Assembly (NCBI RefSeq): GCF_001314875.1
Contig: NZ_LJZS01000014.1
Coordinates: 31,748-95,747 of the forward strand
Source of the DNA: Halomonas sp. HL-48
Lineage (GTDB): Bacteria; Pseudomonadota; Gammaproteobacteria; Pseudomonadales; Halomonadaceae
DNA: 64,000 bases
Reading direction: 5' to 3'
Numbering within the stretch: the stretch's first letter is position 1; each line of letters opens with the position of its first letter. The notes below the pieces were generated by a model, which saw only the letters and a program-made list of their open reading frames with translations, had not been told where the DNA came from and did no database searches. Below are positions 19,450 to 29,854 of this stretch, piece after piece. A program made the translations under genes and the position numbers.

Positions 19450-20073
19450 CTAACCAAGCGCCAACCAGAAGCCAACGCCGATCATCAAGGTCCCCGCGAT
19501 ACGGTTCATTAGCCGCACGTTGCCGCTTTTACCCAGCACGCGGCGCAGCGTTTTACCGCCGGTGGCGTAGACCAGCATGCTGGCAAACTCGATGGTCAGG
19601 ATAACCCCGATCAGCACGGCAAGCTGTTGGCCGAGTGGCCGACTGCTATCCAGAAATGGCGGCAGCAGGACCATGAAAAACGCCCAGCCTTTGGGATTGG
19701 CAACGGCCGTGACAAACCCCTGGAGGGCCAACTGCCAGCGCCCTGCCGGAGGTCCGGCATCGAGCTCGCTGGGAATGGCCATGCGCCCACGGGAGCGCCA
19801 CATCATGATGCCCAGGTAGGCCAGGTAAGCGCCGCCCACCCACTTGAAGGCGATAAACAGCCCCGGCTGGCGAAGCATCAGAGCGGCCACCCCGGCGCCC
19901 GCGGCCGCGGCCACCAGACCGACCCCGATCAATTCACCGATCATCATCCATAACGTGCGCTTGATCCCCTGGGTCATGCCCAGCACCATCGCCAGCGTCA
20001 TGCACATCCCCGGCGTTAACGAGACCAGCAAAAACGTCGGTACAAAAACCGTGAGCGTGGCCCATGACATCAT
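19450..20073 (-). CDS. LysE/RhtB-family exporter
   Basis: A 207-residue inner-membrane exporter of the LysE superfamily (amino acids and derivatives). It has the family opening VFVPTFLLVSLTPGMCMTLAMVLGMTQG, with the conserved TPG, and the NPKGWAFFMVLLPPFLD motif in the middle, plus about six helices. The substrate cannot be deduced. It ends convergent with the DedA-PAP2 gene and lies three bases downstream of ubiX, so it may be cotranscribed with mpl-ubiX. Confidence 0.88.
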   Translation of the reverse strand: MMSWATLTVFVPTFLLVSLTPGMCMTLAMVLGMTQGIKRTLWMMIGELIGVGLVAAAAGAGVAALMLRQPGLFIAFKWVGGAYLAYLGIMMWRSRGRMAIPSELDAGPPAGRWQLALQGFVTAVANPKGWAFFMVLLPPFLDSSRPLGQQLAVLIGVILTIEFASMLVYATGGKTLRRVLGKSGNVRLMNRIAGTLMIGVGFWLALG

Positions 20074-20076
20074 TGG

Positions 20077-20736
20077 CTATCCATCCTTGGTGGTTGTTGC
20101 AGGCGCCTGATCTTCTCCCCAGCGGGGCATCAGTTGGTGGTCAATCCCCAACTGGTTGAGAATCCGCGCGACGATAAAATCAATCAGGTCATCGATGCTT
20201 TGCGGGCAATGATAGAACCCCGGTGCGGCGGGCAGAATGACCACGCCCAACCGGCTCAGGGTCAGCATATGTTCCAGGTGAATCGGCGAAAACGGGCTTT
20301 CCCGCGGCACCATGACCAGCGTGCGGCGCTCTTTGATGGCCACGTCGGCAGCGCGCTCGATCAGGTTGTTGCTGGCGCCCGTCGCCACCGCCGAGAGCGA
20401 CCCTGTAGAGCACGGGCAGATCACCATGGCGGAAGCCGCCCCTGAACCAGAGGCGACCGGCGCCATCCAGTCCTCGCGACCGAAGCAGCGTATCTGCCCA
20501 GGCGCCGCGCCGGTCCGTTCGCTCAACGCCTCCGCAAGCCGCTCGGGCTGAGCCGGCAATTGCACGTCGGTTTCGGTGGCGATCACCATATGCGCCGCCT
20601 TGGAAATCATCACCCACACCTCGTGCTCGGCTGCCACCAGCACCTCGATCAGCCTGAGGCCGTATTGAGCCCCCGAGGCACCGGTCAGCGCCACGGTCAC
20701 CGGCGGCTTGAAAGGCGTCGCTTTTGGGTGAGTCAT
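20077..20736 (-). CDS. ubiX: Flavin prenyltransferase
   Basis: Makes prenylated FMN, the cofactor of UbiD-type decarboxylases in ubiquinone synthesis. Motifs: [17 protein letters not shown] (FMN binding), [42 protein letters not shown] and PAAPGFYH. It is 219 residues long with short extensions at both ends. The start overlaps the mpl stop by one base (TGATG). Confidence 0.94.
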   Translation of the reverse strand: MTHPKATPFKPPVTVALTGASGAQYGLRLIEVLVAAEHEVWVMISKAAHMVIATETDVQLPAQPERLAEALSERTGAAPGQIRCFGREDWMAPVASGSGAASAMVICPCSTGSLSAVATGASNNLIERAADVAIKERRTLVMVPRESPFSPIHLEHMLTLSRLGVVILPAAPGFYHCPQSIDDLIDFIVARILNQLGIDHQLMPRWGEDQAPATTTKDG

Positions 20737-22121
20737 CAGCCTTCCTCCCTGGCGGCCAAGGCGCTTAGCAGGCGCTCATGCACGCCTTCAAAACTGCCGT
20801 TGGACATCACCACGATACGGTCCTGCGGTGACGCTTGCGTGACCACGGCCTCGACCAGACGGTCAATGTCGTCGAACAGGGTTGCGTGGGCCTGGGCGTC
20901 GACCAGCGCTTCCATGGACCACCCCACAGCGGGCGGCTGAAACCAGAACACCGCATCGGCCTCGGCCACGCTTTCCGCCAGGCGGTCGTGCATGGTGCCC
21001 AGCCGCATGGTATTGGAACGCGGTTCGATGACCGCCAGCAGCCGCCCCCTGGGGGTCGCGGCTCGCAGGCCCTGAAGGGTCGCGGCAATGGCCGTGGGGT
21101 GATGGGCAAAATCATCGATCACCTGGACACCATTGACCTCGCCGCGGACTTCCTGACGGCGGCGCGGCGTCTCGAAGCGCGCCAGGGCCGCGCAGCCTCG
21201 GGCCATATCAACGCCGCAGTGCCAGGCCGCAGCCAGGGCAGCCAGCGCATTGCGAGCGTTGTACTCGCCGGTCAACGCCCACTCGACCACGCCGTCCTCT
21301 TCACGCTTGCTTTCCGGGTCGCGATAAATCACTTGAAAGCGGCTGGCATCCGGACGTTCGAGACGCAGCTGCCAGGCGCTTTCCGGGTGGTCGCCCAGAT
21401 AATCCACCGGTGTCCAGGCCCCTTGGGCCAGCACGCGTTCCAGTGCGGGCTGGCCGTCGGCCACCAGCAAACGCCCCTGGCTTGGAACGGTACGCACCAG
21501 ATGATGGAACTGACGTTCGATGGCCGCCAGGTCGGGAAAAATATCCGCGTGATCGTACTCCAGATTGTTGAGCACGGCGATATGCGGGCGATAGTGAACG
21601 AACTTGGAGCGCTTATCGAAAAACGCCGTATCGTACTCGTCGGCTTCCACCACGAATGGCGCATCAGCCGCCCCCAGTCGTGCCGAAACGTTGAAGTTGC
21701 GCGGCACGCCGCCAATCAGGAAGCCCGGTGACATGCCCGCGCTTTCCAGCAGCCAGGCAAGCAGGCTCGCGGTGGTGGTTTTGCCATGGGTACCGGCCAC
21801 GGCGATTACCCGACGCCCCGGCAGCACATGCTCAGCCAGCCACTGGGCCCCTGAGGTGTAAGCGATACCGCTATTCAGCAAGGCCTCCACCTCGTCGTTG
21901 CCGCGGGATAGCGCATTACCTACCACCACCAGATCGGGAGCCGGCTGTAGATGGCTGGCCCGATAGCCTTCCATCAGGCGAATGCCCGCTTCTTCAAGCT
22001 GGGTACTCATCGGCGGGTAGACGTTGGCGTCAGAACCGCTCACTTGATGCCCCAACTCGCGGGCCAGCAGCGCCAGGCTGCCCATGAAAGTGCCGCAAAT
22101 TCCGATAATATGCAGATGCAT
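20736..22121 (-). CDS. mpl: UDP-MurNAc:tripeptide ligase (murein recycling)
   Basis: Attaches the recycled tripeptide L-Ala-D-Glu-meso-DAP to UDP-MurNAc, returning cell-wall fragments to synthesis. This 461-residue Mur ligase begins [21 protein letters not shown], the Mpl N-terminus. The ATP-binding loop GTHGKTT is at 110-116; [10 protein letters not shown] and [10 protein letters not shown] are Mpl-type motifs. I used the ATG at 22121, preceded by AGAGG; an upstream ATG at 22139 has no support. It fits with the DD-carboxypeptidase and lytic enzymes elsewhere in the window, though it lies in a separate operon. Confidence 0.95.
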   Translation of the reverse strand: MHLHIIGICGTFMGSLALLARELGHQVSGSDANVYPPMSTQLEEAGIRLMEGYRASHLQPAPDLVVVGNALSRGNDEVEALLNSGIAYTSGAQWLAEHVLPGRRVIAVAGTHGKTTTASLLAWLLESAGMSPGFLIGGVPRNFNVSARLGAADAPFVVEADEYDTAFFDKRSKFVHYRPHIAVLNNLEYDHADIFPDLAAIERQFHHLVRTVPSQGRLLVADGQPALERVLAQGAWTPVDYLGDHPESAWQLRLERPDASRFQVIYRDPESKREEDGVVEWALTGEYNARNALAALAAAWHCGVDMARGCAALARFETPRRRQEVRGEVNGVQVIDDFAHHPTAIAATLQGLRAATPRGRLLAVIEPRSNTMRLGTMHDRLAESVAEADAVFWFQPPAVGWSMEALVDAQAHATLFDDIDRLVEAVVTQASPQDRIVVMSNGSFEGVHERLLSALAAREEG

Positions 22122-22399
22122 CGCTACGCCTCTCAACATGCCTCAAAACAAGCCCGCAAGCCTAGCACGCCACGCCTTTCCGCTCACCTGTCTTGATACG
22201 TGGCCAATTCACGCATGCGCCAAGCGAATGCACGAGCCGACTGCCTGTGCCGCATCATATGTCCTGGTAACGCCTCCGTGGAACGATCCTCCAGTGACAA
22301 CGTCAGTTAGATATTGCACGATGCCCGCTCAGTTCAGACACTGACTTTTTTCACCGCCTTACCCTGCCGGTAAGCATCCACACGACGAGGGTTATATTG

Positions 22400-22786
22400 A
22401 TGCGCACATTGATTCGCTACTTTTTCCGCGGCCTACGCGTGATACTGGCCCCCATCATGATAGTGGCGGAAAAGCTCTCGACGCCCCAGTCGGTCACGCG
22501 CACCCCCGAAGAGCAGGCCGAGGTCGACGAAGCCTGCAAAGACCTGGCGCTCTATCAATTCCGTACCTGCCCGTTCTGCATCAAGGTGCGCAAAGAAATG
22601 GCCCGTCTGGGGCTTTCCATCGAGAAACGCGATGCCCAGCTTGACCCCGAGCATAAAAAAGCCCTCCAGGAGGGCGGCGGCCGCGTCAAAGTACCCTGCC
22701 TGAAGATCCACCACGCTGATGGTCGCGAGGAGTGGATGTATGAATCCGATACCATCATCGCCTGGCTTCACCAGCGTTTCGGTTGA
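22400..22786 (+). CDS. Membrane-anchored glutaredoxin-like protein
   Basis: A 128-residue thioredoxin-fold protein. A hydrophobic N-terminal stretch (FFRGLRVILAPIMIVAEKL) probably anchors it to the membrane. The redox motif CPFC is at 57-60 within LYQFRTCPFCIKVRKEMARL. VPCLKI supplies the cis-Pro, and ESDTIIAWLHQRF is the glutathione-side helix of glutaredoxins. The ATG at 22400 has GAGGG eight bases upstream. The substrate is unknown. The region upstream (22140-22399) shows no clear element. Downstream a dyad CCTCATTC/GAATGAGG (22865-22887) could be its terminator but lacks a strong U-tract. Confidence 0.85.
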   Translation: MRTLIRYFFRGLRVILAPIMIVAEKLSTPQSVTRTPEEQAEVDEACKDLALYQFRTCPFCIKVRKEMARLGLSIEKRDAQLDPEHKKALQEGGGRVKVPCLKIHHADGREEWMYESDTIIAWLHQRFG

Positions 22787-23063
22787 TTTTCCGCGTTTAG
22801 CTAACCGCTTCTGCCTGTTTCGTCTTTAGTCGCATTTCTCCCCCAGCGCTACCCGAACGGCCCGCCTCATTCAGTACACGAATGAGGTCAGTCATTATTT
22901 CGATTGTGGGATGCTATCGCCACTCTCTATGTTAGTAGCGTGGCTTTCGAGCTGACCGTGTCTGTTTTGTTGCCGCCATGCGCCGCTTGTTTCATCGGCG
23001 GTGCGTGGCCGAGCAGCAAAGCGAACAAAGAATAATCCTTCTTGGGAACGACGATTAGGAATA

Positions 23064-24650
23064 ATGATGACGTTCAAAAAAACGCTACTGGCTTCCGTGA
23101 TTGGCGCTGCACTGACCGGCACCGCCCTACTTCCCACCACTGCAAGCGCTGAAACCCTGCGCATCGGTTACTCTGCCGACCCCGAAACGCTCGATATTCA
23201 CGAGCAGCTTTCCGGCGGTGTCCTGCGCTTTTCGCATCTCGCCTTTGACCCGCTGGTGCGCTGGACCAAGGACTTTGAATTCGAGCCGCGTCTGGCGACC
23301 GAGTGGGAACAGGTCGACGATACCACCATGCGCATGACCCTGCGGGAAGGGGTCAAATTCCATTCGGGTAACGACTTCACCGCAGAAGACGTGGTGTGGA
23401 CGATCGAACGTCTGAAAGAAAGCCCGGATTACCGTGGTATTTTCGAACCGGTAGAAAGCGCTGAAGCGGTAGACGACTATACCGTCGAAATTAAAACCAG
23501 CGAGCCCTACCCGCTGCTGATCAACATCGCCACCTATATCTTCCCGATGGACCGCGAGTACTACAGCGGCGAAACCGATGACGGCAAAGATAAAGGTGAA
23601 ATCGAAAAATCCGGCAACTCATACGCCTCGCGCAACGTCTCGGGTACCGGGCCGTTCCAGGTAACTGACCGCCGCCAGGGCGTTCGCGTTGAGTTTGAGC
23701 GTTTCGACGACTATTGGGATACCGAGACCGAAGGTAACGTATCACGCATTGAACTGACCCCGATTTCTGAAAATGCCTCGCGGGTTGCCGCCCTGCTGTC
23801 CGGCGACGTGGATTTCATTGATGCGGTACCGCCCAACGATTTAGACCGTGTCCGTGATGCAGATGACGCCAACCTGATCGAAATCGATGGCACGCGCATT
23901 ATCGGTTTCCAAATGAACGAAGAGCGCGTTGAGGCTTTCCAGGACCCACGCGTGCGCCAGGCCGTGGATCTGGCGATTAACCAGGAAGGCATCGCCGACC
24001 GGTTAATGCGTGGCTTCGCCAACCCAGCTGGTCAGCTCTCGCCAGAGGGGTATTCAGGCTACAATTCAGACCTTACCCCGCGCCATGACCTGGAACGTGC
24101 CCAGGAGCTGATGGCCGAAGCAGGCTATGAAGACGGCTTCGAGATCGAGATGATCGCGCCGAACAATCGCTATGTGAATGATGCGCAAATTGCCCAAGCG
24201 GTTTCCAACATGCTGGCACGCATTAATATCGATGTGGACCTGCGCACCATGCCGCTTGCCCAGTACTGGCCGGAATACGACGAGCGTGAGTCGGACATGG
24301 CAATGATTGGCTGGCACGCCGATACCGAAGACACCGCCAACTTTTTCCAGTACCTGACATTCTGCCGTGATGAAGAGTCCGGCGCTGGCCAGTACAACTA
24401 TGGCGGCTACTGCAACGAAGAGATTGACAAGCTGGTGACCGACGCCGACAACGAAACCGACCTGGAAAAGCGTAACGAGATGCTCCAGGAAGCCGAAGCA
24501 ATGCTTTACGAAGACGTTGGCTTCATTACGCTGCACTGGCAAAACCTGGCCTACGCCGCCGCTGAAGGGGTGGACGTTGAGCCGGTGGTCAATGCCATTG
24601 ACTTCCCCTACCTGGGCGACTTGGTCATCGATCGTGAAGATGACGAATAA
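23064..24650 (+). CDS. dppA: Peptide ABC transporter substrate-binding protein
   Basis: Periplasmic binding protein of the SBP_bac_5 family (528 residues) that captures peptides for the DppBCDF-type importer encoded next. A Sec signal peptide is clear (FKKTLLASVIGAALTGTALLPTTASAE) with no lipobox, as for soluble binding proteins. RIGYSADPETLDIHEQ, EGVKFHSGNDFTAEDVVWTIERLK and the VRQAVDLAINQEGIADRL segment are typical. Two adjacent ATGs are possible; AGGA lies 3 bases before the first and 6 before the second (23067), so the second may be used. The mature protein is acidic, as expected in a halophile-type proteome. The dpp name is by family, and the specificity is inferred. Confidence 0.9.
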   Translation: MMTFKKTLLASVIGAALTGTALLPTTASAETLRIGYSADPETLDIHEQLSGGVLRFSHLAFDPLVRWTKDFEFEPRLATEWEQVDDTTMRMTLREGVKFHSGNDFTAEDVVWTIERLKESPDYRGIFEPVESAEAVDDYTVEIKTSEPYPLLINIATYIFPMDREYYSGETDDGKDKGEIEKSGNSYASRNVSGTGPFQVTDRRQGVRVEFERFDDYWDTETEGNVSRIELTPISENASRVAALLSGDVDFIDAVPPNDLDRVRDADDANLIEIDGTRIIGFQMNEERVEAFQDPRVRQAVDLAINQEGIADRLMRGFANPAGQLSPEGYSGYNSDLTPRHDLERAQELMAEAGYEDGFEIEMIAPNNRYVNDAQIAQAVSNMLARINIDVDLRTMPLAQYWPEYDERESDMAMIGWHADTEDTANFFQYLTFCRDEESGAGQYNYGGYCNEEIDKLVTDADNETDLEKRNEMLQEAEAMLYEDVGFITLHWQNLAYAAAEGVDVEPVVNAIDFPYLGDLVIDREDDE

Positions 24651-24712
24651 GCTGCATAAACAAAGGTGCTGATAAAGCGGGTTTTCTAAACGCTTTAGCT
24701 TATCGCAAGGAC

Positions 24713-24754
24713 GCTTCGCTCCCCAGGCTTGCCCGGGGAGCGAAGCCTTTTGTT
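24713..24754 (+). terminator. Intercistronic hairpin between dppA and dppB
   Basis: GCTTCGCTCCCC / GGGGAGCGAAGC is a perfect 12-bp stem with a 10-base loop, followed by CCTTTTGTT. It has the form of a factor-independent terminator but lies inside the operon, so it probably lets only part of the transcription through (or stabilises the dppA message), giving more binding protein than permease. Confidence 0.8.
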
Positions 24755-24820
24755 GGGTGATTTGCGATAACCTCCTTGCCAATTCCTACGTTGAACCCTT
24801 TCATATAGGTGGCGTACGCC

Positions 24821-25870
24821 ATGATTGCCTTTTTAATCAAACGGCTAATGCACGCCGTGTTGGTGATGTTTGTCATCAGCGTGCTAGCCTTCGCCATTCA
24901 GGACAACCTGGGTGATCCCATCCAACAAATGGTCGGCCAGTCAGTGCCTGAAAGTGAACGCGAAGAACTGCGCGAACGCTTCGGCCTGAACGACCCCTTC
25001 CTGGTCCAGTACACCCGTTTTGCCCTTAATGCGCTACAGGGCGATTTTGGCTACTCCTACTTTTATCGCGAGCCCGCGCTGGATGTCATTGCCCTCCACC
25101 TGCCCGCTACCCTTGAGCTGGTGTTTGCCGCAACGCTGATTATCGTGCTGCTTTCTGTGCCCATCGGGGTATACAGCGCAATCAAGCCTCGCTCGCCTAT
25201 TTCCAAGTTTTTCATGGGTATATCCATTGTCGGTATTTCAATACCGGTATTTTTGACCGCCATCGTACTCATTCAAATTTTCTCCATTGGCCTGACGGTC
25301 AGCCTGTTTCCAGAAAGTACGGCGTGGGGTAGTTGGCTAAACGGCTTTTTCTCCACTGAAGGAAGCATGCCATCGTTCGGACGCGGCGATGGCACGGTGC
25401 CGGTATTTGGCTATTGGGAAACCAACTTCGCCTCCTGGGAAGGGATGCGCAACATCATCTTACCCTCGGTATCGCTGGCCTCGATCATGCTGCCGCTATT
25501 CATTCGCCTGATCCGCGCTGAAATGATGGAGGTTTTACAGTCCGACTACGTCAAGTACGCCCGCGCCAAGGGCATTTCCATGCGCCGGGTCTACTTTGTC
25601 CATGCACTTAAAAACACCATGCTGCCGGTCATTACCGTCGGCGGCGTGCAGATCGGCACCATGGTGGCGTACACCATCTTGACCGAAACAGTCTTTCAAT
25701 GGCCGGGCATGGGCTTGATGTTCCTGGACGCCATCAACCGCGCCGATATTCCGCTGATCATTGCCTACCTGATGATTGTCGGGATCATTTTCGTGGTCAC
25801 CAATACCATCGTCGATTTGATCTACGGACTGGTGAACCCCACTGTCAAACTAACCGGTAAGCCCGCATGA
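24821..25870 (+). CDS. dppB: Peptide ABC transporter permease DppB
   Basis: Inner-membrane permease subunit (349 residues) with the family N-terminus MIAFLIKRLMHAVLVMFVISVLAF, a large periplasmic loop after helix 1 and the cytoplasmic EAA coupling loop DYVKYARAKGISMRRVYFVHALKNTMLPVI. The ATG at 24821 is chosen because AGGTGG lies eight bases before it; a GTG 12 bases earlier is in frame but overlaps that site. It ends overlapping dppC by four bases (ATGA). Confidence 0.93.
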   Translation: MIAFLIKRLMHAVLVMFVISVLAFAIQDNLGDPIQQMVGQSVPESEREELRERFGLNDPFLVQYTRFALNALQGDFGYSYFYREPALDVIALHLPATLELVFAATLIIVLLSVPIGVYSAIKPRSPISKFFMGISIVGISIPVFLTAIVLIQIFSIGLTVSLFPESTAWGSWLNGFFSTEGSMPSFGRGDGTVPVFGYWETNFASWEGMRNIILPSVSLASIMLPLFIRLIRAEMMEVLQSDYVKYARAKGISMRRVYFVHALKNTMLPVITVGGVQIGTMVAYTILTETVFQWPGMGLMFLDAINRADIPLIIAYLMIVGIIFVVTNTIVDLIYGLVNPTVKLTGKPA

Positions 25871-26808
25871 CAACGACAACGCACTCCGTTCCGAGCCGCT
25901 GGCAGCGCTTACGCGATTCTTATCTGTGGTACAGCTTCAAACGCGACTACACCGCGCAACTGTGCCTTGCAGTGTTTGTCTGCCTGGTATTTGCCGCCTT
26001 TGCAGCGCCGCTGCTCGCCCCTACCGACCCTTACGATCTTGGCCAGATCGATATACTCGCCTCCGAGCTACCACCGTTCTGGATTGACGGCGCCGACGAG
26101 CGGTACACACTGGGCACCGATGCCCAGGGGCGTGACCTGTTATCGGTGATTCTCTACGGCGCGCGCGTGTCGCTGATTATCGGTTTTGGCGCCGTGGCAC
26201 TGCAGGCGTTGATCGGCGTTTGTTTTGGCCTACTCGCCGGCTACCTGGGTGGACGTATTGACGCTTTCCTGATGCGTCTGGCGGATATTCAGCTGTCGTT
26301 CTCGACGCTGATGGTGGCCATCGTGGTGGGCGCCGTGGTCAAGGCCACGCTCGGCAGCTCGTTTTACAGCAGCTACGCGGTGCTGATGCTGGTGCTGATT
26401 ATCGGCCTCGCCGAGTGGCCCCAGTACGCGCGTACCGTGCGCGCCTCGGTGCTCGCCGAGAAGAATAAGGAATACGTTGATGCCGCCCGTGTCATGGGCC
26501 TTCGCAGCAAGCGCATCATGTTCCGCCATGTGCTACCCAATACCCTGTCGCCGATCTTCGTTATCTCGACGGTGCAGATTGCCAACGCGATCATTTCGGA
26601 AGCCGCCCTTTCGTTTCTCGGTCTGGGCATGCCCGAAACCCATCCGTCGCTTGGGTCACTGATCAAGTCCGGGTTTGACTATATCCAGTCCGGTTCGTGG
26701 TGGATCACGATGATCCCAGGCGCGGTACTGGTGGTCCTCGTACTGTCCATCAACCTGCTGGGCGACTGGCTCCGTGACGTTATGAACCCGCGACTCTACA
26801 AAGGCTGA
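25867..26808 (+). CDS. dppC: Peptide ABC transporter permease DppC
   Basis: Second permease subunit (313 residues). After the N-terminal helix comes the conserved DPxxx region ending LGTDAQGRDLLSVILYGARVSL, characteristic of DppC/OppC, and the coupling loop EYVDAARVMGLRSKRIMFRHVLPNTLSPIFV. It ends with the WWITMIPGAVLVVLVLSINLLGDWLRD segment of the family. It is coupled to dppB by ATGA and lies 7 bp before dppD. Confidence 0.94.
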   Translation: MTTTTHSVPSRWQRLRDSYLWYSFKRDYTAQLCLAVFVCLVFAAFAAPLLAPTDPYDLGQIDILASELPPFWIDGADERYTLGTDAQGRDLLSVILYGARVSLIIGFGAVALQALIGVCFGLLAGYLGGRIDAFLMRLADIQLSFSTLMVAIVVGAVVKATLGSSFYSSYAVLMLVLIIGLAEWPQYARTVRASVLAEKNKEYVDAARVMGLRSKRIMFRHVLPNTLSPIFVISTVQIANAIISEAALSFLGLGMPETHPSLGSLIKSGFDYIQSGSWWITMIPGAVLVVLVLSINLLGDWLRDVMNPRLYKG

Positions 26809-26815
26809 GCACACC

Positions 26816-27832
26816 ATGGCACTACTGGAAGTGACAAATCTGGACGTGCGCTTTGGCCTGCGCCAGGGCGAGGTGCGCGCACTGCGCGACGTCAATTTCA
26901 CCCTTGAGCGCGGCGAGCGCTTGGGCATTGTCGGCGAATCTGGCGCTGGCAAATCCGTGGCCGCGTTTTCGCTGCTTAATCTGATTGCCAGGCCCGGCTT
27001 TATCGCCGGGGGCAGTATCAGCTTCGAGGGACAAACGCTTAACACCATGTCCGAGCGTGGGCTACGCAAAGTGCGCGGCAACCGCATCTCGATGATTTTT
27101 CAGGACCCAATGATGACGCTGAACCCGGTGCTCTCCATCGGTGAACAGATGATCGAGTGCCTGAAAGCCCACCGGCGTATTTCCGGCAAGGCGGCACGCG
27201 CCATTTGCCTGGACAAGCTGCGCCAGGTGCAGATCCCCTCGCCCGACACGCGCCTTGATCAGTACCCCCACGAACTCTCCGGGGGCATGCGCCAGCGGGT
27301 CATCATCGCCATTGCGCTCCTGCTTGATCCGGACATCATCATCGCCGACGAGCCCACCACGGCGCTGGACGTGACCATTCAAGCCGAGATCATGGCACTG
27401 CTGCTCGAGCTCTGCGAGCAGCACAACGTCGGCTTGATCCTGATCACCCACGACCTGGGGGTGGTGAGCCAGGTCACCCAGCGCATGCTGGTCATGTACG
27501 CCGGCCGCGTGATCGAACAGGGGCCCACGCGGGAGATCATCAACGATCCCCAGCACCCCTACACTCAAGGGCTGATTAACGCCCTGCCGCAGATGGCCAC
27601 CCCCGGTGAAAAGCTCAATCAGATCCGTGGCAGCATGCCGTCGCTGTCGAATCTGCCCAGCGGCTGTGCGTTTCACCCCCGCTGTGACTTTATCAATCGC
27701 GCCGACGGTCAGCCCCGCCTGGCCTGCACCCAGCAGGTTCCCGGCTTTGTCGAGTCCGGCAACTGCCGCGTCGCCTGCCATATGGTCGCTGAAATGCTCG
27801 AAGACCGCCGCGTGAAGGAGGAAACCTCATGA
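26816..27832 (+). CDS. dppD: Peptide ABC transporter ATPase DppD
   Basis: First ATPase subunit (338 residues). Walker A GESGAGKS is at 40-47; the signature is LSGGMRQR and Walker B is [13 protein letters not shown]. The C-terminal oligopeptide-transporter extension [10 protein letters not shown], with further cysteines downstream, matches the Cys-rich motif that binds an iron-sulfur cluster in some homologues. It overlaps dppF by ATGA. Confidence 0.95.
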   Translation: MALLEVTNLDVRFGLRQGEVRALRDVNFTLERGERLGIVGESGAGKSVAAFSLLNLIARPGFIAGGSISFEGQTLNTMSERGLRKVRGNRISMIFQDPMMTLNPVLSIGEQMIECLKAHRRISGKAARAICLDKLRQVQIPSPDTRLDQYPHELSGGMRQRVIIAIALLLDPDIIIADEPTTALDVTIQAEIMALLLELCEQHNVGLILITHDLGVVSQVTQRMLVMYAGRVIEQGPTREIINDPQHPYTQGLINALPQMATPGEKLNQIRGSMPSLSNLPSGCAFHPRCDFINRADGQPRLACTQQVPGFVESGNCRVACHMVAEMLEDRRVKEETS

Positions 27833-28896
27833 GTTCGCCCGCCGAGGCCATGGCGGCCAACCCTACGCCGACACAGAACGAAAAAAGTGCCGACTCGCTG
27901 CTGCAAATTCGTGATTTGAAAAAGCGCTTTTCGCTGTCGGGCGATTTCCTGGAGCAGCTGCGCTTCAAGGGCGGCAAACTGGTTCGCCACCAGGAATATG
28001 TCCACGCCATCAACGGCGTCGATCTCGACATCAAACGCGGTGAAGCACTTTGCGTGGTGGGCGAATCGGGCTGCGGCAAGTCCACCGTCGCGCGCACGGT
28101 GATGGGGCTGATCAAACCCTCCGAGGGCGAAATCCGCTACGCCGGTGAACGCATCGACAATCTCAGCGCGCGCCAGCTGCTGCCTTACCGCAAGCGCATG
28201 CAGATGATTTTTCAAAACCCCTACGCGTCGTTGAACCCGCGCATGACCATTCAGCAGACGCTGGAAGAACCGCTCTGGCTTCATCACCCCGACTGGAACC
28301 GCCAAAATGTCGAAGCCAAAGTCTACGATGTCATGCAGTCGGTGGGCATCGACCCGGACTGGGGCAAGCGTTTCGGCCACGAGTTTTCCGGCGGTCAGCG
28401 CCAGCGGATTGCCATTGCTCGTGCCCTGGCGGTCGACCCGGAGTTTATCGTTGCCGACGAGCCGATTTCGGCACTGGACGTGTCAATCCAAGCTCAGGTC
28501 CTCAACCTGCTGATGGACGCCCAGCGCGAGCGCAACCTCACCTATCTGTTCATCACCCATGACCTGGCGGTGGTCGAGCACTTTGGCACCCGAGTTGCAG
28601 TGATGTATCTGGGCACGGTGTGTGAAATCGCCACCACTGCAACGATGTTTGCCAAGCCACGTCACCCCTACACCCAGGCGTTGCTGTCGGCGATTCCGCG
28701 TCTTGAAGACGACCGTCCCCAGCATATCCGGCTATCCGGTGAGGTACCGACCCCGGTCAACCTGCCCAGCGGTTGTGTATTCCACGGCCGTTGCCCGCAT
28801 GCCAACGCTCGCTGTCGGGAGGAAATTCCCCACCTGCAAACACAGGATGACGGTACGCGTGTGGCGTGCCACGCTGTAGAGGAGGGCCGTCTATGA
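27829..28896 (+). CDS. dppF: Peptide ABC transporter ATPase DppF
   Basis: Second ATPase subunit (355 residues), with Walker A GESGCGKS, signature FSGGQRQR, Walker B FIVADEPISALD and the C-terminal GCVFHGRCPHANARC motif. The RHQEYVHAINGVDLDIKRGEALCVVGES region is typical of DppF/OppF. The first 25 residues ([18 protein letters not shown]) are a poorly conserved tail. It completes the transporter and is followed after 34 bp by a LysR gene and then pepQ, suggesting one regulon for peptide use. Confidence 0.95.
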   Translation: MSSPAEAMAANPTPTQNEKSADSLLQIRDLKKRFSLSGDFLEQLRFKGGKLVRHQEYVHAINGVDLDIKRGEALCVVGESGCGKSTVARTVMGLIKPSEGEIRYAGERIDNLSARQLLPYRKRMQMIFQNPYASLNPRMTIQQTLEEPLWLHHPDWNRQNVEAKVYDVMQSVGIDPDWGKRFGHEFSGGQRQRIAIARALAVDPEFIVADEPISALDVSIQAQVLNLLMDAQRERNLTYLFITHDLAVVEHFGTRVAVMYLGTVCEIATTATMFAKPRHPYTQALLSAIPRLEDDRPQHIRLSGEVPTPVNLPSGCVFHGRCPHANARCREEIPHLQTQDDGTRVACHAVEEGRL

Positions 28897-28930
28897 GGCG
28901 GTCGTTGGTTCTCGCATGGAGAGTTAAGGC

Positions 28931-29845
28931 ATGGAAATTCGCTGGCTAGAAGATTTTATCGCCCTGGCCAGAACGCGACACTTCTCCCGCGCTGCTGATG
29001 AACAGAATGTCACCCAGCCCACTTTCTCCCGGCGGATCAAGCTGCTGGAAGAAGAAATGGGCGTGACCCTGATCAACCGACAAACCCTACCGCTGTCGCT
29101 CACGCCGGCGGGGGATGAATTCTTGACCATGTGCGAACAGGTGACCGACCGGGTTCGCCTGACCCGCGATCGCGTTCGGGAAATCAGTGCCGGTCAGAAG
29201 CGCCGCATTATGGTGGCCGCGCCGCAGAGCCTGCTGGGGCAATTTCTGCCCGAGTGGCTGGCGAACACCGGCTGGCAGGAACGGGTCCAGCCCTATCTGC
29301 GCGCCACCGGCTGGGTTGCCAGCGACTATTTCCAGGCGCTCCAGCGCGGTGAATGCGACCTGGCGATATGCTACTGGCCGATTGGCCGCTGCGACCTGGA
29401 GATCGACACCAGCGCCTGCACCTATCGTGTCATCGGCCATGAACGACTGATTCCAGTCACCGGCGTCGACGAGCGGTCGAGGGCACGGGCTCTGCTGCCC
29501 GGCAGTCGGCAGCAGCCGCTCCCCTGGCTTGCCTACCCCAAACGCGGTTTGTTGGGGTCGGCGGTGAAAGCGCATCTGGCACGCTTGCCCCAGAGCACTT
29601 ATTTGACCGCGCAGAGCGAAAACCTGTATGCGGCGGGTATCAAGGAATTGGTCATGCTCGGCTACGGGATGAGCTGGCTACCCGAACGCAACGTGGCCGA
29701 AGAACTTCGCCAGGGCAACCTGGTGCGCGCGGGCGATACCCGTTGGGACGTGCCCATGGAGCTGCGCCTGTATCGCCACCAAGGCCAACACCACGCCGGA
29801 CTGGATAGCTTTTGGAGCGAACTTACCCCGCTTCGCACTTACTAG
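28931..29845 (+). CDS. LysR-family regulator (HypT/YjiE-like subgroup)
   Basis: A 304-residue LysR protein. The opening MEIRWLEDFIALARTRHFSRAADEQNVTQPTFSRRIKLLEEEMG matches the subgroup that includes the hypochlorite-responsive HypT (YjiE), but members beside peptide-transport genes are not known to sense hypochlorite. Position between dppF and pepQ in one direction suggests it regulates this peptide operon (inference). It starts 34 bp after dppF, with GGAGAG upstream. Confidence 0.85.
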   Translation: MEIRWLEDFIALARTRHFSRAADEQNVTQPTFSRRIKLLEEEMGVTLINRQTLPLSLTPAGDEFLTMCEQVTDRVRLTRDRVREISAGQKRRIMVAAPQSLLGQFLPEWLANTGWQERVQPYLRATGWVASDYFQALQRGECDLAICYWPIGRCDLEIDTSACTYRVIGHERLIPVTGVDERSRARALLPGSRQQPLPWLAYPKRGLLGSAVKAHLARLPQSTYLTAQSENLYAAGIKELVMLGYGMSWLPERNVAEELRQGNLVRAGDTRWDVPMELRLYRHQGQHHAGLDSFWSELTPLRTY

Positions 29846-29854
29846 GGACTCTGC

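Noticed and set aside
22865..22887. Dyad CCTCATTC/GAATGAGG as a definite terminator of the glutaredoxin gene
   Set aside because: The stem is short and not followed by a T-run; it could equally be an operator for dppA.
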